Origin: Seriola aureovittata
Lineage: Eukaryota > Chordata > Actinopteri > Carangiformes > Carangidae
Assembly (NCBI RefSeq): GCF_021018895.1
Contig: NC_079375.1
Coordinates: 16,271,992-16,335,991 of the forward strand
Direction: 5' to 3'
Length of the DNA: 64,000 bases
The notes beneath the pieces are model-generated. The model was not told the DNA's origin. It was given only the letters and a program-made list of their open reading frames with translations, and made no database searches. Positions 32,401 through 43,896 of this stretch are shown here, in pieces. How positions within the stretch are numbered: position 1 is the stretch's first letter; each line of letters begins with the position of its first letter. The position numbers were made by a program, and so were the translations under genes.

Positions 32401-33695
32401 CAGTCATGTTTAGATATTTCAAGAAATATGTGACAAGAAATGATATGTTGATGAAGTTGGCATTTCTGTTGATAAGATCGGAACTCTTAAAAAAAGAGTA
32501 TATTTCAAAGAGCCTTGCAGCAAGTTACAAAAAAATGACATGGTTACTGATCTTTCAGGAAATTGCTGCGTCATTGTGGCTTGTCACCACAATAACAATG
32601 ATGATATGACATTAAGAGGTTAGATAAATTCTCACATCCCATAAGCAAAACTAGTGTTCTGTTACTTACTAACACGTTAGTAATGTCTTATGTGCAGACA
32701 CATTCCCAATCCCATCTCTCATCACCCAGAATGAACAAATGTACCAATGTCCTCTTCCAGCCACGTGATGTGATGTGATCTGCTCGTAATTGCTACCATA
32801 ACTTGTTGCCCTATTGAGGTGACATCTTAAATCACCCTGGTGAAAATATCTTGGGTTAGAATTCAATATTGGTCGTAAAATCTAAATATAAGGCCCCAGA
32901 GACTAAGCTGTTTCACAGAGCGCTGCGGTAGCTGTCTGGCAAAAACACACACAGGGTTATAAGGCTTGAAAATGAAGCCCCAGCCACTTACAACAGAGAT
33001 TCTGCTATTGAGATTATTAATGTAATATTTGTGAAATATTTTAATAACTTTGAAGAAGCTATTTGAAAGGACATTTTGAATCGAGTGCTATGTGTCTTTG
33101 TCTTCCTGCATGCCAGTGTTTCAAATAGAAACCTGTAGGTTTTCCAGCCACTCGGCACTGTCTTTAATGACATAGCTCATAGCCACAGTCCCATCCAACA
33201 GCCTTCATTATGACTCAGTAATCACAGACTACATTTGTTTTTCTTTTCCTCTCAACTCTCTCTATCTCTCGTTCTCTTTGTAAACCTATAGCCCTCTGTC
33301 TCTCTCCCCCTCTGTTTGTCTTCCTCTGAGCAAGACGAATCCAGTAGTGAGCAAGAGCCGCTAGCCTACTGGAGAAAGTGTTTGTTGACTTTTCGGCACA
33401 GACTGGTGCTCTGTAGGGGAGCAGTCTGTTATTTATGGCTCAGGGCCTTATGTGATTGGCTGAGGAGAGATATAATTATGTCTGGCACTCAGCTTAGCTA
33501 GTTTTAGAGTTACAATAGGTGCCATGTTGAGTTCACTGGTTGCTAGGTTACTAAGTGGAGGGTCTGGTACTATATAGAAAATGTTTTTGATATAGACTCA
33601 AACCCTTTTTCTGTATTCAGTCAAATGAGACAATGTAATAATTAATTATTGATATTGTTATATGAGAGTGGATACTGTCTGGAATTTTGTTTGTG

Positions 33696-33875
33696 TTAAA
33701 GGATAGGTTCACAGTTTTGCACAGAACAAGGACTATGGATTTGTGCCCCATCACTTACACTGGAAATGCTTTAGGGAGCCATCTCCTGATGGCCAGCATG
33801 AACAGGACAAATGATTACAGCCAGCAAAACTGTTGTTTTAAGACAGGCTTGAAAAATTGTGAGCTTATCCTTTAA
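33696..33875. mobile_element. 180-base MITE with 18-base terminal inverted repeats
   Basis: The left end TTAAAGGATAGGTTCACA and the right end TGTGAGCTTATCCTTTAA are inverted copies with two mismatches. The element has no coding capacity. TTAA at each outer edge could be part of the repeat or a TTAA target duplication, as piggyBac-type elements make. The family is not assigned. A short internal frame over it is an artefact. Confidence 0.75.
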
Positions 33876-34295
33876 ACTCTTGATACAGTGTAAATGTTCT
33901 TTCTGTCACACTAAAGGATGCATTACACGCTGGAGCTACAAGTAAATGAACTGACCTGCAGTGGGTAGTTGCAATTTATCATTTCTGAAAATTTGTCTAG
34001 AAATATCTTTTAAAGCACCATCAGACATGTGACTGATATGTGATCAATACTGTTTAATACGGAAGTTCATATTTGACTGCATCCCATATCAACCAACCCT
34101 AAAAATTAGGTTACTTCAGTATTGGATGAGATGAACTGATAAAAAACTAGCCCTGCCCATTTTAATATTTAAGAAAAAAACAAATAAAGCAGCATAAGAC
34201 ATAATGAAACCCAAGTTTGCATTTGAAGTTATTATAAAAGAAAAGAGTGTCTAGTTTGTACTTTATAGTGAACATTAATGATTACCAGCCGTGAC

Positions 34296-34298
<3 letters not shown>

Positions 34299-34331
<33 letters not shown>

Positions 34332-34362
34332 CGTGTGTGACTGCGTGTGTGTGTGTGTGTGT
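34299..34362. repeat. (GT)n microsatellite, interrupted
   Basis: Two GT blocks separated by GCGTGCGTGTGTGACTGC. It lies in intergenic DNA. Confidence 0.9.
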
Positions 34363-36704
34363 ACATCGGGAAGCAGGAACTATCACAGAGGCATTTTTCA
34401 TAACTTTCGTTACAACTGTGCCGTCACAAAACATTTCAGGCGTGTAGTTGATATTAAAATGAAGGCTGCGTTTGAAGATCGGCTTGCTCCAACATTAGTA
34501 TTCATGTAATAATCGAGTAATGACTACTCAGAATGGCAGAACATTTGAAAGGCAACATGTACGAGCATCGCGGTTGGTGTGATCCCATTGCATTATGGTC
34601 TCTAGTTAATATTTTGCAGTGTAGTTGAATGATTGTTAACAGGGCTAAACATGGTTTAGGACAACCCACTCTAGTTCCTGATTTGTTGTTTATTATTAAT
34701 TAACTGTGCTTTTGGATTACTGACTGTTATCTGAACGTACCGGCAGGACAGGTACTACTTAAACAGCATCAGAGGGCTGTAATTTCATGTTTTATTGATG
34801 CCACCTGTCGCTTATTAGCCTCCAACTATGAGGTTCCTTATCTGATTGCATGATGACAGTTACGTAGCTCATCATTTACACAAATGGTAGGTGGTAGAGG
34901 GATTTCCAAGGAGCTGCAAAGATTTCCAGAGAATTGCACTATATATGGAGGTGAGAAGGCTGGAGTTGGATATGGAAGAGGCATGGTAAACTAGAAACCA
35001 TCTTGCAAGGGGATCACACCAGCCGTGATGGCCATCAACATGTTGACGTTCCAACCACCAAGTACTGAATAGTTATTGCGACATTATTATATTAGTACTT
35101 AGTAGTCATAGTCATTATTACTTCATTACATGAGTACTCAGTACTCATGGGTCAACACATGCCCATCTGTAAAGTTTCATGGCTATATCTTGCATGGTTG
35201 GGACCCTATTGTGGTAACAATATTTGTCCACCAATATGTAATCACCTGGCAAAGTACTAAAAGCCGCGTGGTAGTACCCACTACAGTAGCTGTCTCCAGG
35301 AACACATTTTGCCATAATGACACACACACAGACTCATAAGGTGAAAACAATACCAGCCCCACTGTCACAGCTTGTAATAAGTCTCAACAACCATCTTATA
35401 ATTGATGAAGATGCTGATGTACAGCCAAAGATTTAATAAAACACAAAGGTTCTTTAAAATTGTAATAATTAATTCCTATGAGGGGAGGTTAATTGAATTA
35501 ATAGTTGTCCATGACACAAGAGGCATGAATAATTCTCTTTATGAAAAGTTACTTATTCATATTGCCCTAGTAGCCTTTATCTCCTCATTATGCGGGGTGG
35601 TCGGACAGGGACCTTGAATAGTCTAATGGGATTATGTCACTTTGAATCGGCCTTTGCTGGGGTTATTCCACACACTTGGGGTAAAACAGCAGACATGTAT
35701 TTGTCTGCTCCCTATAGGAGGTGGGAGGTGAAGATGAGACTTCAGCACTCCAGCATAGATAATCCTGTTGTGTATTCCATACCATGGCTTATGTGATCAC
35801 TGTCTTCAATAATACATGTGTAGTCATATCACGAGTAGAAAACACAGGGATGCAAAAGGAGTCGAGGCTCAATGAGTAATCCTCATCTAATCCATTTATT
35901 TTAAACACATGGGCTGCCAGGGTTAATAAATAGTGATGTGTCTATCTTTTTCATGAGTGCACAGAGTTGTAGCGCTGCTTTTCCCTGCCCCTTTTTTTTC
36001 ATTTTTAGTGTTCTTAGGCTTAAAGAAGATACATTGCAACTTATTATACTTTGCTATGCTGTCTCGATCTGTTTCTTTTAGCCAATGAATGGTATGGTGG
36101 AGTAATTTAGTATGTGTAAATTAAATAAATCCAAATCTTCTGAGGTTTATTTATACCACACAAGTTGGAAAGAAATGAATTAATTTTAAAACTCAAAAAC
36201 TAAAATACCGTGTATCTATTAAGTGTCTCTTTCTTTCTGTCAAATGAAAAACAACCAGATCACGATGGAGAAAAAATACATTTCTAAGCCAGCAGCATCT
36301 AGTTTCAGTGCAGCCGGGGTTATTAAAGATTACATGACATAGTGTCAGGGCCTGGCTGAGTGGATAGCGTAAGTATAGAATCTCTGATTAGTCCTGTCTT
36401 CACACCTAATTACTGGTGTGATTTTATGGCAAGCTGTTGTGACAGTGTCTGAGTCAGTTACAGGAGCAAGCTGTCCACATATCTACTGAAAGTGGCGTAA
36501 AGATAAGATGGTTGTAAAGGTTTCCAAACAGGCAGGCTAGATAAACTCACAGTGTGAGTAATGTTGATAAATAGGTGCTTTGTTAAAATATTTATATAGT
36601 TCTCACAGTGGAAGATTATGACTTTTAGACCTAGATAATAAGTAAAATGGCACCTTCATATAACAAATTTTGACAGTCATCTCTCTCTCCCCCTCTCTCT
36701 CCAG

Positions 36705-36948
36705 CTCCTTAGTGTTGCTAGGAATGCAGTAGTGCCACTTGCAGACTGCAGTGTCCAGGGAGCCCTAAAAAGGGAAGGAGTCTCACTCTGATTCCTGGCA
36801 GCACATGGAGCAGTGGAGGCTAAATTAGGCCTGGTTTCATTGACTTCCAATCCTCCGAGTCCCACCAGCCCTGCAGCCAGAGGAGGGGAGGCCGACTGGT
36901 GCTCAGGGCCCCTGATGCTTCCTCAGGAGTTCTCCAGAAACCGCCTGC
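36705..36948 (+). ncRNA. Candidate non-coding or 5'UTR exon
   Basis: A 244-base block richer in GC than its surroundings. It is preceded by a long pyrimidine tract and CAG (ending 36704) and followed by GTAAGT. It has no long open frame on the + strand. It could be an upstream 5'UTR exon of the mbnl gene 15 kb downstream, an exon of a long non-coding RNA, or a chance combination of sites. Confidence 0.3.
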
Positions 36949-37547
36949 GTAAGTGTCAAATGGAGAGATGATATGTCTAGGAAGCCTGAGGTGGGAGGTC
37001 ACATCACACACAACACACAGTGCTCTCTTGTTTCCTCTTGGGAATTTTGAGATGCCTCTTTAGATCCTTTTAATCATCTTGGTACCCATCAGATTTTTAT
37101 TGGGACTACTATAAACTAGATTTTTATAGTTGTTTTCTGCATAAAAAGTCACCTAAATGCCAGATATAAAGACTCTGACATTTTCAAATTTGTAAAAAAA
37201 AACTTTGAAAAACTCTTTTCTGAAAAAATACTTATTTCCAGCGAATTTGTATTAGTAGCTCCAAATATGTATTGTGATAACAACATTATGCAGCAGCGTG
37301 TGGAATTTTTGAAACGTGTTCTAATATTTGAAAAACACTGGCGTTAATTTAATAATGACGTATTGCACTAACAAATTAATTGGTTTAACCCTCATGTGAT
37401 GTGTTGCACATAGCAATGTGCAACCTACTCAGTATGTGTTTTTCTGCTGATAAAATGCTTGTTGTCTGCCTCCCACTCTTCTCTGCTCTTTCCCCTTTGC
37501 TGTGCTGTCCAGTGTGATTGACTGTGTCTCTTTCTCTGTACTGGCAG

Positions 37548-37705
37548 TCGGAGACAGGTGCTGAGTGCTGCTGAGTGTTGCTGTGTGTGTGGGCTCCAGG
37601 GGCCTGGTTCAACATTCCAGTGATAGTTTGATAGACACAGTCCTTGGGGAGGAAGAGGAGGGGGGCAAATACCTCTACCAACCTCTATGAAGAAGAACTG
37701 AGGGG
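37548..37705 (+). ncRNA. Candidate non-coding or 5'UTR exon
   Basis: A 158-base block with a clear acceptor (TCTCTGTACTGGCAG ending 37547) and a strong donor (GGGG then GTAAGTG at 37706). No coding signature. It is on the same strand as the candidate at 36705 and 600 bases from it, so the pair could be consecutive exons. Confidence 0.3.
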
Positions 37706-38199
37706 GTAAGTGAAATCCTGTGATGATGTAGCTCCTGTGGGGATTGTGATAACATACTGCAAGTCCCCTTTCTTTTTTTTTTAAATCTCTCAACTGCAGC
37801 CTTACAACACCCTACTTCCTGATTTACCAAGCTGTTTCATTGCTTATCTCTCAGGCTACAAAACTGTTGTAATGTCACAGGAACTTCCTCTTTTCACACA
37901 CTCACAGGCTGCAAGCATGCGCACATGCCTGTAGACACATTTACATTATACACAAAGTGTATACTCACAGTTTGAAAATGGAGGGAAAGAGGAAGTTATA
38001 AGAAGGGGATGCAGAGAGAGGCGGGGATAATAACAAGGTGACCATATTTGGCATCAGTAGATAATACAAGAAGAAGATGCAAATGAGATAAAGGAATGGT
38101 TGTCATGGAGACTTAGTTGCGCAGTGATGGTTCACTCTAAACCTGACCACATTTGTGGTATGGCCGTTGCCAAGCAGAAGGTGCTATTATGAGAGAGTG

Positions 38200-38323
38200 A
38201 GAGAAGTAGAAGAAGAGAGAATTGAAGATGTTAGTTCATCCCATAATGCATTGCGTCAGCATGACCTGTGTTGAAGTGGCTTCGTCTGTCCCAGTGGCAC
38301 GTCAGCGAGAGACAGACACGCAG
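38200..38323 (+). ncRNA. Candidate first exon with donor
   Basis: The sequence ends in ACGCAG then GTAAGC, a strong donor. There is no obvious upstream acceptor, so it would be a first exon with its start somewhere near 38200. It is CpG-containing in an otherwise AT-rich region. The 5' limit is a guess. Confidence 0.22.
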
Positions 38324-39811
38324 GTAAGCAGCTCTCTCTGTAAAATATCTTTAAATAACTGACAATGACTCTATAGTATAATGATTTATCGTATCATTCA
38401 GCATTTCCTCTTTGTTTTGTTGTTGTTTTTATTTTTTATTTCTTTAGATTGTGTAACTGTGTAATTGATGATGCCTTAGTTTCTCGTTTACTTTCTCTTA
38501 CATATTGCAAAGGAGCTGGAGTAAAGCCAACGTGCAACATTGTCTTATTATTCTCTACACTATGAAGGGTCCGTAGGACGTTTGAGATGTAAGGAGAGTT
38601 TATATAATATTTGCAGCAGTATATCTGCAGGCTACGTTTAGACAGAAAAATAGCTGAAAGCCCAAGTGAAAGATATCTTTGCAAAGGGTGTTTCCATTCG
38701 TTTTCGTTTTATCTCCAAGATAAGCTTCAAGCTTGAATCTTGCACACACACACTCACACACACACATGCACAGTGGTGTCATATGGGGACAAGACAGTGT
38801 GCTATTTCCTCTCTCTATATTTCAAACCTGACAGCTTGAATTTCACCTGCTTCCCCTTACTGCGTCAAAGTGGAAAGAAGTTAAGAGAAAACCACAAAGT
38901 ATGCTGCAGGGAAACATAACTGCAAATTCACACTAGAATGGGGGTATTTGTCAGCAGACAAACATTTACAACTTTTCTCACTGTCATGCACATTTTTAGT
39001 GTAGCATTTTTTATAGCATCTTTGTATATGTGGTGTATTCCACACACATTATAAAGTAACACATAACATAAACAGAAGTTGTTTGCGGCCTCCAAAATAA
39101 ACCATAGAGAAATGGCTGACATTGAATGCTCCTCCCTGCTGTGGGCCTTTCTGCAACACTGTGTACTGTTACAGTTGTTGCTGTGATGGTCTGTAATGGG
39201 AGTGTAATATGTATTTGCAGCCTTAGTGATAGATGAGCTGTCAGAGTATGGCACACAAAAGCTCTGGGACATTTCCTCAGTGGAGTGAGAGTTCACATCA
39301 GCCAGCCAGTGTCATTTACAGAGAGCTGGGAAATAGCAGAGCGTTGAGATGATAGAGAAGCTTAAGGTGGAAAGATGCGCTCATCAGGGAAGAGCGCGAG
39401 AAAAAAAGAGTGGACAAAGGTGAAGGGTTAGGGATTTGATGGTTTGATTGGGGCAAAGGGGTCACCTATGCCAGACTGTTTTGGTTTAGGGTTAATGTGA
39501 TTCGTGAGGAGGTTTCTCGAATATTCTGAGCTTCCTACTCTTTTATTCTTTTATTTCACTGCTATACATCTGTGGGACTTTCAAAAGACTGATAATAAAA
39601 AAAAATGAACGGAGGTGATGAAGTAGAGACAGACCCACATGTGGATCAAGCTCAATTCCCCATAATGCAATTTGATAGTGACATTACTCGGGTTACATTC
39701 ACTCCAGAGCCACAGAAGACATTGTACAACTGTTTTCACAGGCTGAGTGCTACTCATAACCTTTGTAGTTCACTGATCTTGATGTGTAAAATTAGTGGAA
39801 GTCCCCTTTAA

Positions 39812-39866
<55 letters not shown>

Positions 39867-42338
39867 CACACACACACACACGCGCACATACACACATACC
39901 TCTTCCTGTTTTCGGTTGGTTAACATTAGTATGTCTGTGAGCAGTTTGCTCAACCCCAGTATGTTGATTCTTCTTGCTCTTTGCTGAAACCTAACACCTC
40001 TACAGCCTCATTGATCTTCGAGAGAACAACGGTCACACCGTTGTCTTATCTGTGAGATACAAGACATGTAGAACAGGAAGTTAAGACATATGTCTGATGT
40101 CACTTCAAATAAAGAAATATGAGGCAGAAAAGAAGAAATAGGCCCCTGTTTTACAGTTGATCAGATTATACGCAGAATGAAACCTGACAGTATTACTGAA
40201 TGAGCAAACCATCTGGCAACTGCAAACCTTGGCTCTGTACTCATACGTCTAATTGGACGAGGGGAATATGGTCCTGTGGGTTGTGACAAATAGAGAAGTG
40301 GTTGTGGTTATTTCAAAGGGAGGGGAATTAAGATGTAGTCATAAGTGAGAGACAGTGATGAAAAAACAGACTCGGAGATAGCATATGAAGAATGATAATG
40401 AGTAGGAAATATGGGCTAGTGTTGCAGAGGAGAAAGAGAAAGATGCAGAGAGGAGCAGAAGCATTGGCGTACTCTCAGCTGCAGTAGAAGAGGGGAAGAG
40501 GGGAAATTCCACGTCAGTGTCAGAGTTTCACAGAGAGCCCAGACCTTTGGAGGCGTTGCTAATGTGTCTCCTATTGCGCCACAACAACATCAATCACCAT
40601 GTTTTTTCATAATGGGTCAAGGAAAAACTCCAGTTGCAGGTTAGAATGACCTGCTGCTCCCATTGATTAGCAGTCAAACAGATGGCTCTGCTAATCCAAA
40701 AAGCATACTATATGTGCTCAAGCAGGGCTGTTTCCATGGTTGGAAATAGACCTCCTTCCATCACTAATGAATGATGGTTTGAAATAGATCAAGGCAGTTG
40801 CTGTTGTGACTAATAATGCCACTGTCCATCAAAATTTGATCAGTTCAAAAATAGTACTATGACATCCCTTGTTTGTCTGAGGTATACAGTGTGTTTTTGT
40901 GCTCTGTGAGTGTGCAGGCACATTGCACCAGAATATTGGCTAGGTAAAGGGTTAGCACTGCAGCTGGGGCTCTACCACAGATTGTCACCAGGGGTTTAAG
41001 GCCCTGCTGTGTAAATTAGAGATGACTTATCACCAGCTTTGTATTAAACAGAGCTGTGCAGCAGTGGAAACTGGTCCAGAGACAGAGGGAGAGAAGGAGT
41101 GGAACAGAAAGACAGCTGAGGCGTGACAGTTTTACATAGGAAAGGCATTGGTATATTCTTTGCAGTATTATACATGTATATGCAAATAACCAAAGAAGGA
41201 GGGAGTTCTTACATCTCCCTGTGACCAGGCTAATATATCAGCACATGGCATTATAGGTGCAGGTGTGACCTCAGACAAAGTGGATTCAGCTGCAGTATGT
41301 GGAATCTTCTCTCTATAAATTAGAATACATTGCAAAGCCACTCTCAATATTCTAAACAGTCGTCATTATGAATGCACTCTCTCCTTGATCACAATAAAAT
41401 GAAGTGAGTCAGAGACAACATGCAGGATCAGTCAGTAAACTTGGCATCAGCACACATCTCAAAATCTGTAAAGATTCCTGCAGATGCCAAGGCCACTATC
41501 TCCATGGCTACCGGATATTGCAGCATCAGGTCCAAATCAAATTCTTGGAGGCTCCTTTAGCCTCTCTGGCTTTCCCCTGGATGCTGGGGTTGTGGCGGCA
41601 GAATCCTTGAGTCAACAACAATACAGGAGAGTTGGCAACAGCAAGTTACCTCAGTGTTGTCTCGGTTAGCCTTTCTATGATATATTGCTGACCTGCAACC
41701 AAACTGCACAGGTATGCTTTTTTGTGTTGTTTCCCAAGTATTTACATGTTTCGTGTTACTCTGAATTAATAACCACGTAGTAGCAGAGTCCAGTTTGATT
41801 CAGTGCAGTTCAGTGTGCCCTGCTTCTATATTGTGGGCAAGAGCTGTGAGTGTGAGGCTGAGCTGAGGTGTCTGAGGGTTGCATGCCACAGTAGACAAGT
41901 ATTATGAAAAAGAGAGAGGTGATCCGGACAGAAGCCAGACCTAATCTGTCACAAACTCCCTGTAAATCTTTCCATAATTCTTTCCCCCACACTCCTTAAT
42001 CTATTCATTCTTTCCAGCTGCTGTTTTTCTCCTTATTCTTCCATACCTCAAAGTCCCTTGTTTCACTTGTTTCTGTATCACTTTTTCCTGTCTGGTTGCA
42101 TTTGATATCACTGTCACAGCTTTAACTTCTAATGCCTTTCCTCACTCTTCATGGACTTCCTTTGCTTATATGTTTATCCTGTTACTAATTCCCCTTCTTT
42201 TCCTTCTTTTCTCCCTCTTTATCTTCTTACTGTGTTTTCTCAATCTTTCCTTCCTCCCTCGTCACTCTCTCCTTCCTCAGCCTCACTGGAAAGGCAAGGG
42301 CAGCGTTGCTGTAACTGAGCCAGCACTTCCTGGTGTTG
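38324..42338. other. Intergenic or intronic DNA, no supported gene
   Basis: No recognisable exon. It includes a long (CA)n tract at 39814-39891, a stretch at 40560-40700 with homeodomain and E-box-like motifs, and a T/C-rich zone (about 42000-42290). The frames opening near 42.2 kb are low-complexity products of pyrimidine tracts. Confidence 0.5.
39814..39891. repeat. (CA)n microsatellite
   Basis: About 78 bases of CA with single interruptions near 39864 (GG) and 39882 (CG). Confidence 0.95.
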
Positions 42339-42352
42339 TTTTTTTTTTTTTT

Positions 42353-42383
<31 letters not shown>
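42339..42383 (+). repeat. Adjacent homopolymers T24 then G21
   Basis: 24 consecutive T followed directly by 21 consecutive G, immediately before the CpG-bearing block. Both lengths are the most error-prone kind of sequence, so the exact counts may be assembly artefacts. The G run could form a quadruplex. Confidence 0.85.
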
Positions 42384-42682
42384 CGTGGCTTTCCTTCAGT
42401 GAGGAAGAGAGGGAGGGAGAGGGGACTGCAGGATCTGTATGCCCAGTGCAGTCAGGGCTCCCTCCTCCTCTTTTTCCTCCTCCTCCTCGACAGCTGTTGC
42501 TACTGCCGCCCAGCGAACACCACTTTCGTCGGGCAGCAGACAGACGATCCAGAGGCTGGGGAGTCAGTAGAGACACAGCCCAGCCCGTCTCAGCACAGCT
42601 CAGCACAGCCCAGCTCAGCCACTTCAAGAGGCAGGGGAGGGGAGACACTAGCGCACAGCCAACGCTGCAACGCGCGCATGCA

Positions 42683-42766
<84 letters not shown>

Positions 42767-43041
42767 CTCCTCCTCTCTCTCTTGCTCTCTTTCCCTCTCT
42801 CTCTCTCTGGTGCTCGGCTCTGCACAGCTCCTCTACTCATTCGCTGCTGATTCACTCGCTCACTCGCTTGCCTCTCTTCTGCCAGTCCCTCTGCCTTGCT
42901 GCGCTCTGCCTGCCTGCCTGAGAATGGTCCAGCCGGTGCCTGGGGGTCTGCTGTCGCGGCCTGTCTGAACACACGCATAAACACACAGAGTCAATCGACA
43001 CGCGGAAGCACACATACACAAACTGGAGAGCAATGTGAGAG
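42384..43041 (+). promoter_or_regulatory. Candidate mbnl promoter and first 5'UTR exon
   Basis: A locally GC/CpG-enriched block with CAGCACAGCT-type repeats and a long CA tract, ending in a strong donor (GAGAG then GTAAGAG at 43042). The next plausible + strand acceptor is the one at 50640-50641 before the mbnl start-codon exon. MBNL genes are known to have non-coding first exons far upstream. The last 200 bases before the donor contain twelve YGCY motifs within 77 bases (42842-42918). The open frames here are repeat artefacts. Transcript data are absent, so this remains an inference. Confidence 0.4.
42680..42758. repeat. (CA)n microsatellite in the candidate mbnl first exon
   Basis: About 79 bases of CA with TA and CG interruptions. 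If the block is transcribed, this would be a CA-rich 5'UTR element. Confidence 0.93.
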
Positions 43042-43806
43042 GTAAGAGCTTGGTTCATAACCCTCCTCCTTGTCTCATTGGTTTATCTAGATCTTTCCTC
43101 CTGTGTGTGCTGCAGTCTTTACTTTCCAAAGTAGCGCCTGTGCAGTGGAGCATAGGTAGAGATATGGGGATTGTTTGCTTTAGTGTGTGCTGTGTGTGTA
43201 CATCCAGTATGTGGGCCACAGGGTTAACATCTATTTGTTACGGCTTGTTTTATAGATATAGGCACACGCACACATGCACAGACACATGCACACACACAGT
43301 TAGACACATTCTTGGCTCAAAGCAGCCAGTCACACAATAGCTACTTCCTGAGGGTAGCGCTAGTTAGCAAGAAAATTTGCTGGTGTGTGTGCGTGTGTGT
43401 TTGGAGGGCCGTGGTTGTTCCAGGAAGCAGTGGAGAGGATCAATAGATCGCCCACTCAGCTTTCATTCCCTTCGTCTGACTCAACATTAGACATGTTGGG
43501 AGTTATCCTCCAGGGCTTGGTTAACAAGGGGAAGGGTAAAATTTGTTTCTCTTTTACCTCTTTTACCTCCTTTGCTGCGTCAGCCTAAAGGGGGAAGCAT
43601 GGTTTTGCATGTGTGTATGTGTGTTTCTACGTGTGTGTGTACTGTGTAAGGCAAACTCCCGCCCCATTGCATGTAAATTATGTGTGACATGTGAAGCCGC
43701 TGCTACCTTATATGGTGAGCACAGTATTTCAGTACAGTAGAATCTTGCCAAGCATTCCGGGTCGCGGGAAGAGAGAGTGTGTGAGAGGGTGACTCTGTCT
43801 GTGGGA

Positions 43807-43860
43807 GTGTGTGTGTGTGTGTGTGTGGGGGTGTGTGTGTGTGTGTGCGTGTGTGTGTGC

Positions 43861-43893
<33 letters not shown>
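43807..43893. repeat. (GT)n microsatellite, interrupted
   Basis: Three GT blocks with GGGG and GC interruptions. On the minus strand it makes a Thr-His frame with no meaning. Confidence 0.93.

Positions 43894-43896
<3 letters not shown>

Larger units (their letters stand above)
29482..36704. other. Gene-poor intergenic DNA
   Basis: I find no exon with a recognisable domain here. The open frames (such as those near 31.3-31.9 kb on the minus strand) are short, lack splice support and resemble nothing known. The region holds a 180-base MITE at 33696, a (GT)n tract at 34299, and AT-rich stretches. In human this side of CUL3 leads to DOCK10 or FAM124B, and neither is visible. Confidence 0.55.

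Noticed and set aside
39590..39811. Possible second MITE ending AGTGGAAGTCCCCTTTAA
   Set aside because: Only one end looks like a terminal repeat; I could not find a convincing inverted partner on the left.
42170..42984. Frames over 200 codons on both strands
   Set aside because: They run through poly(T)/poly(G), CT and CA tracts. Composition alone explains them. The block is better read as a promoter/5'UTR candidate.
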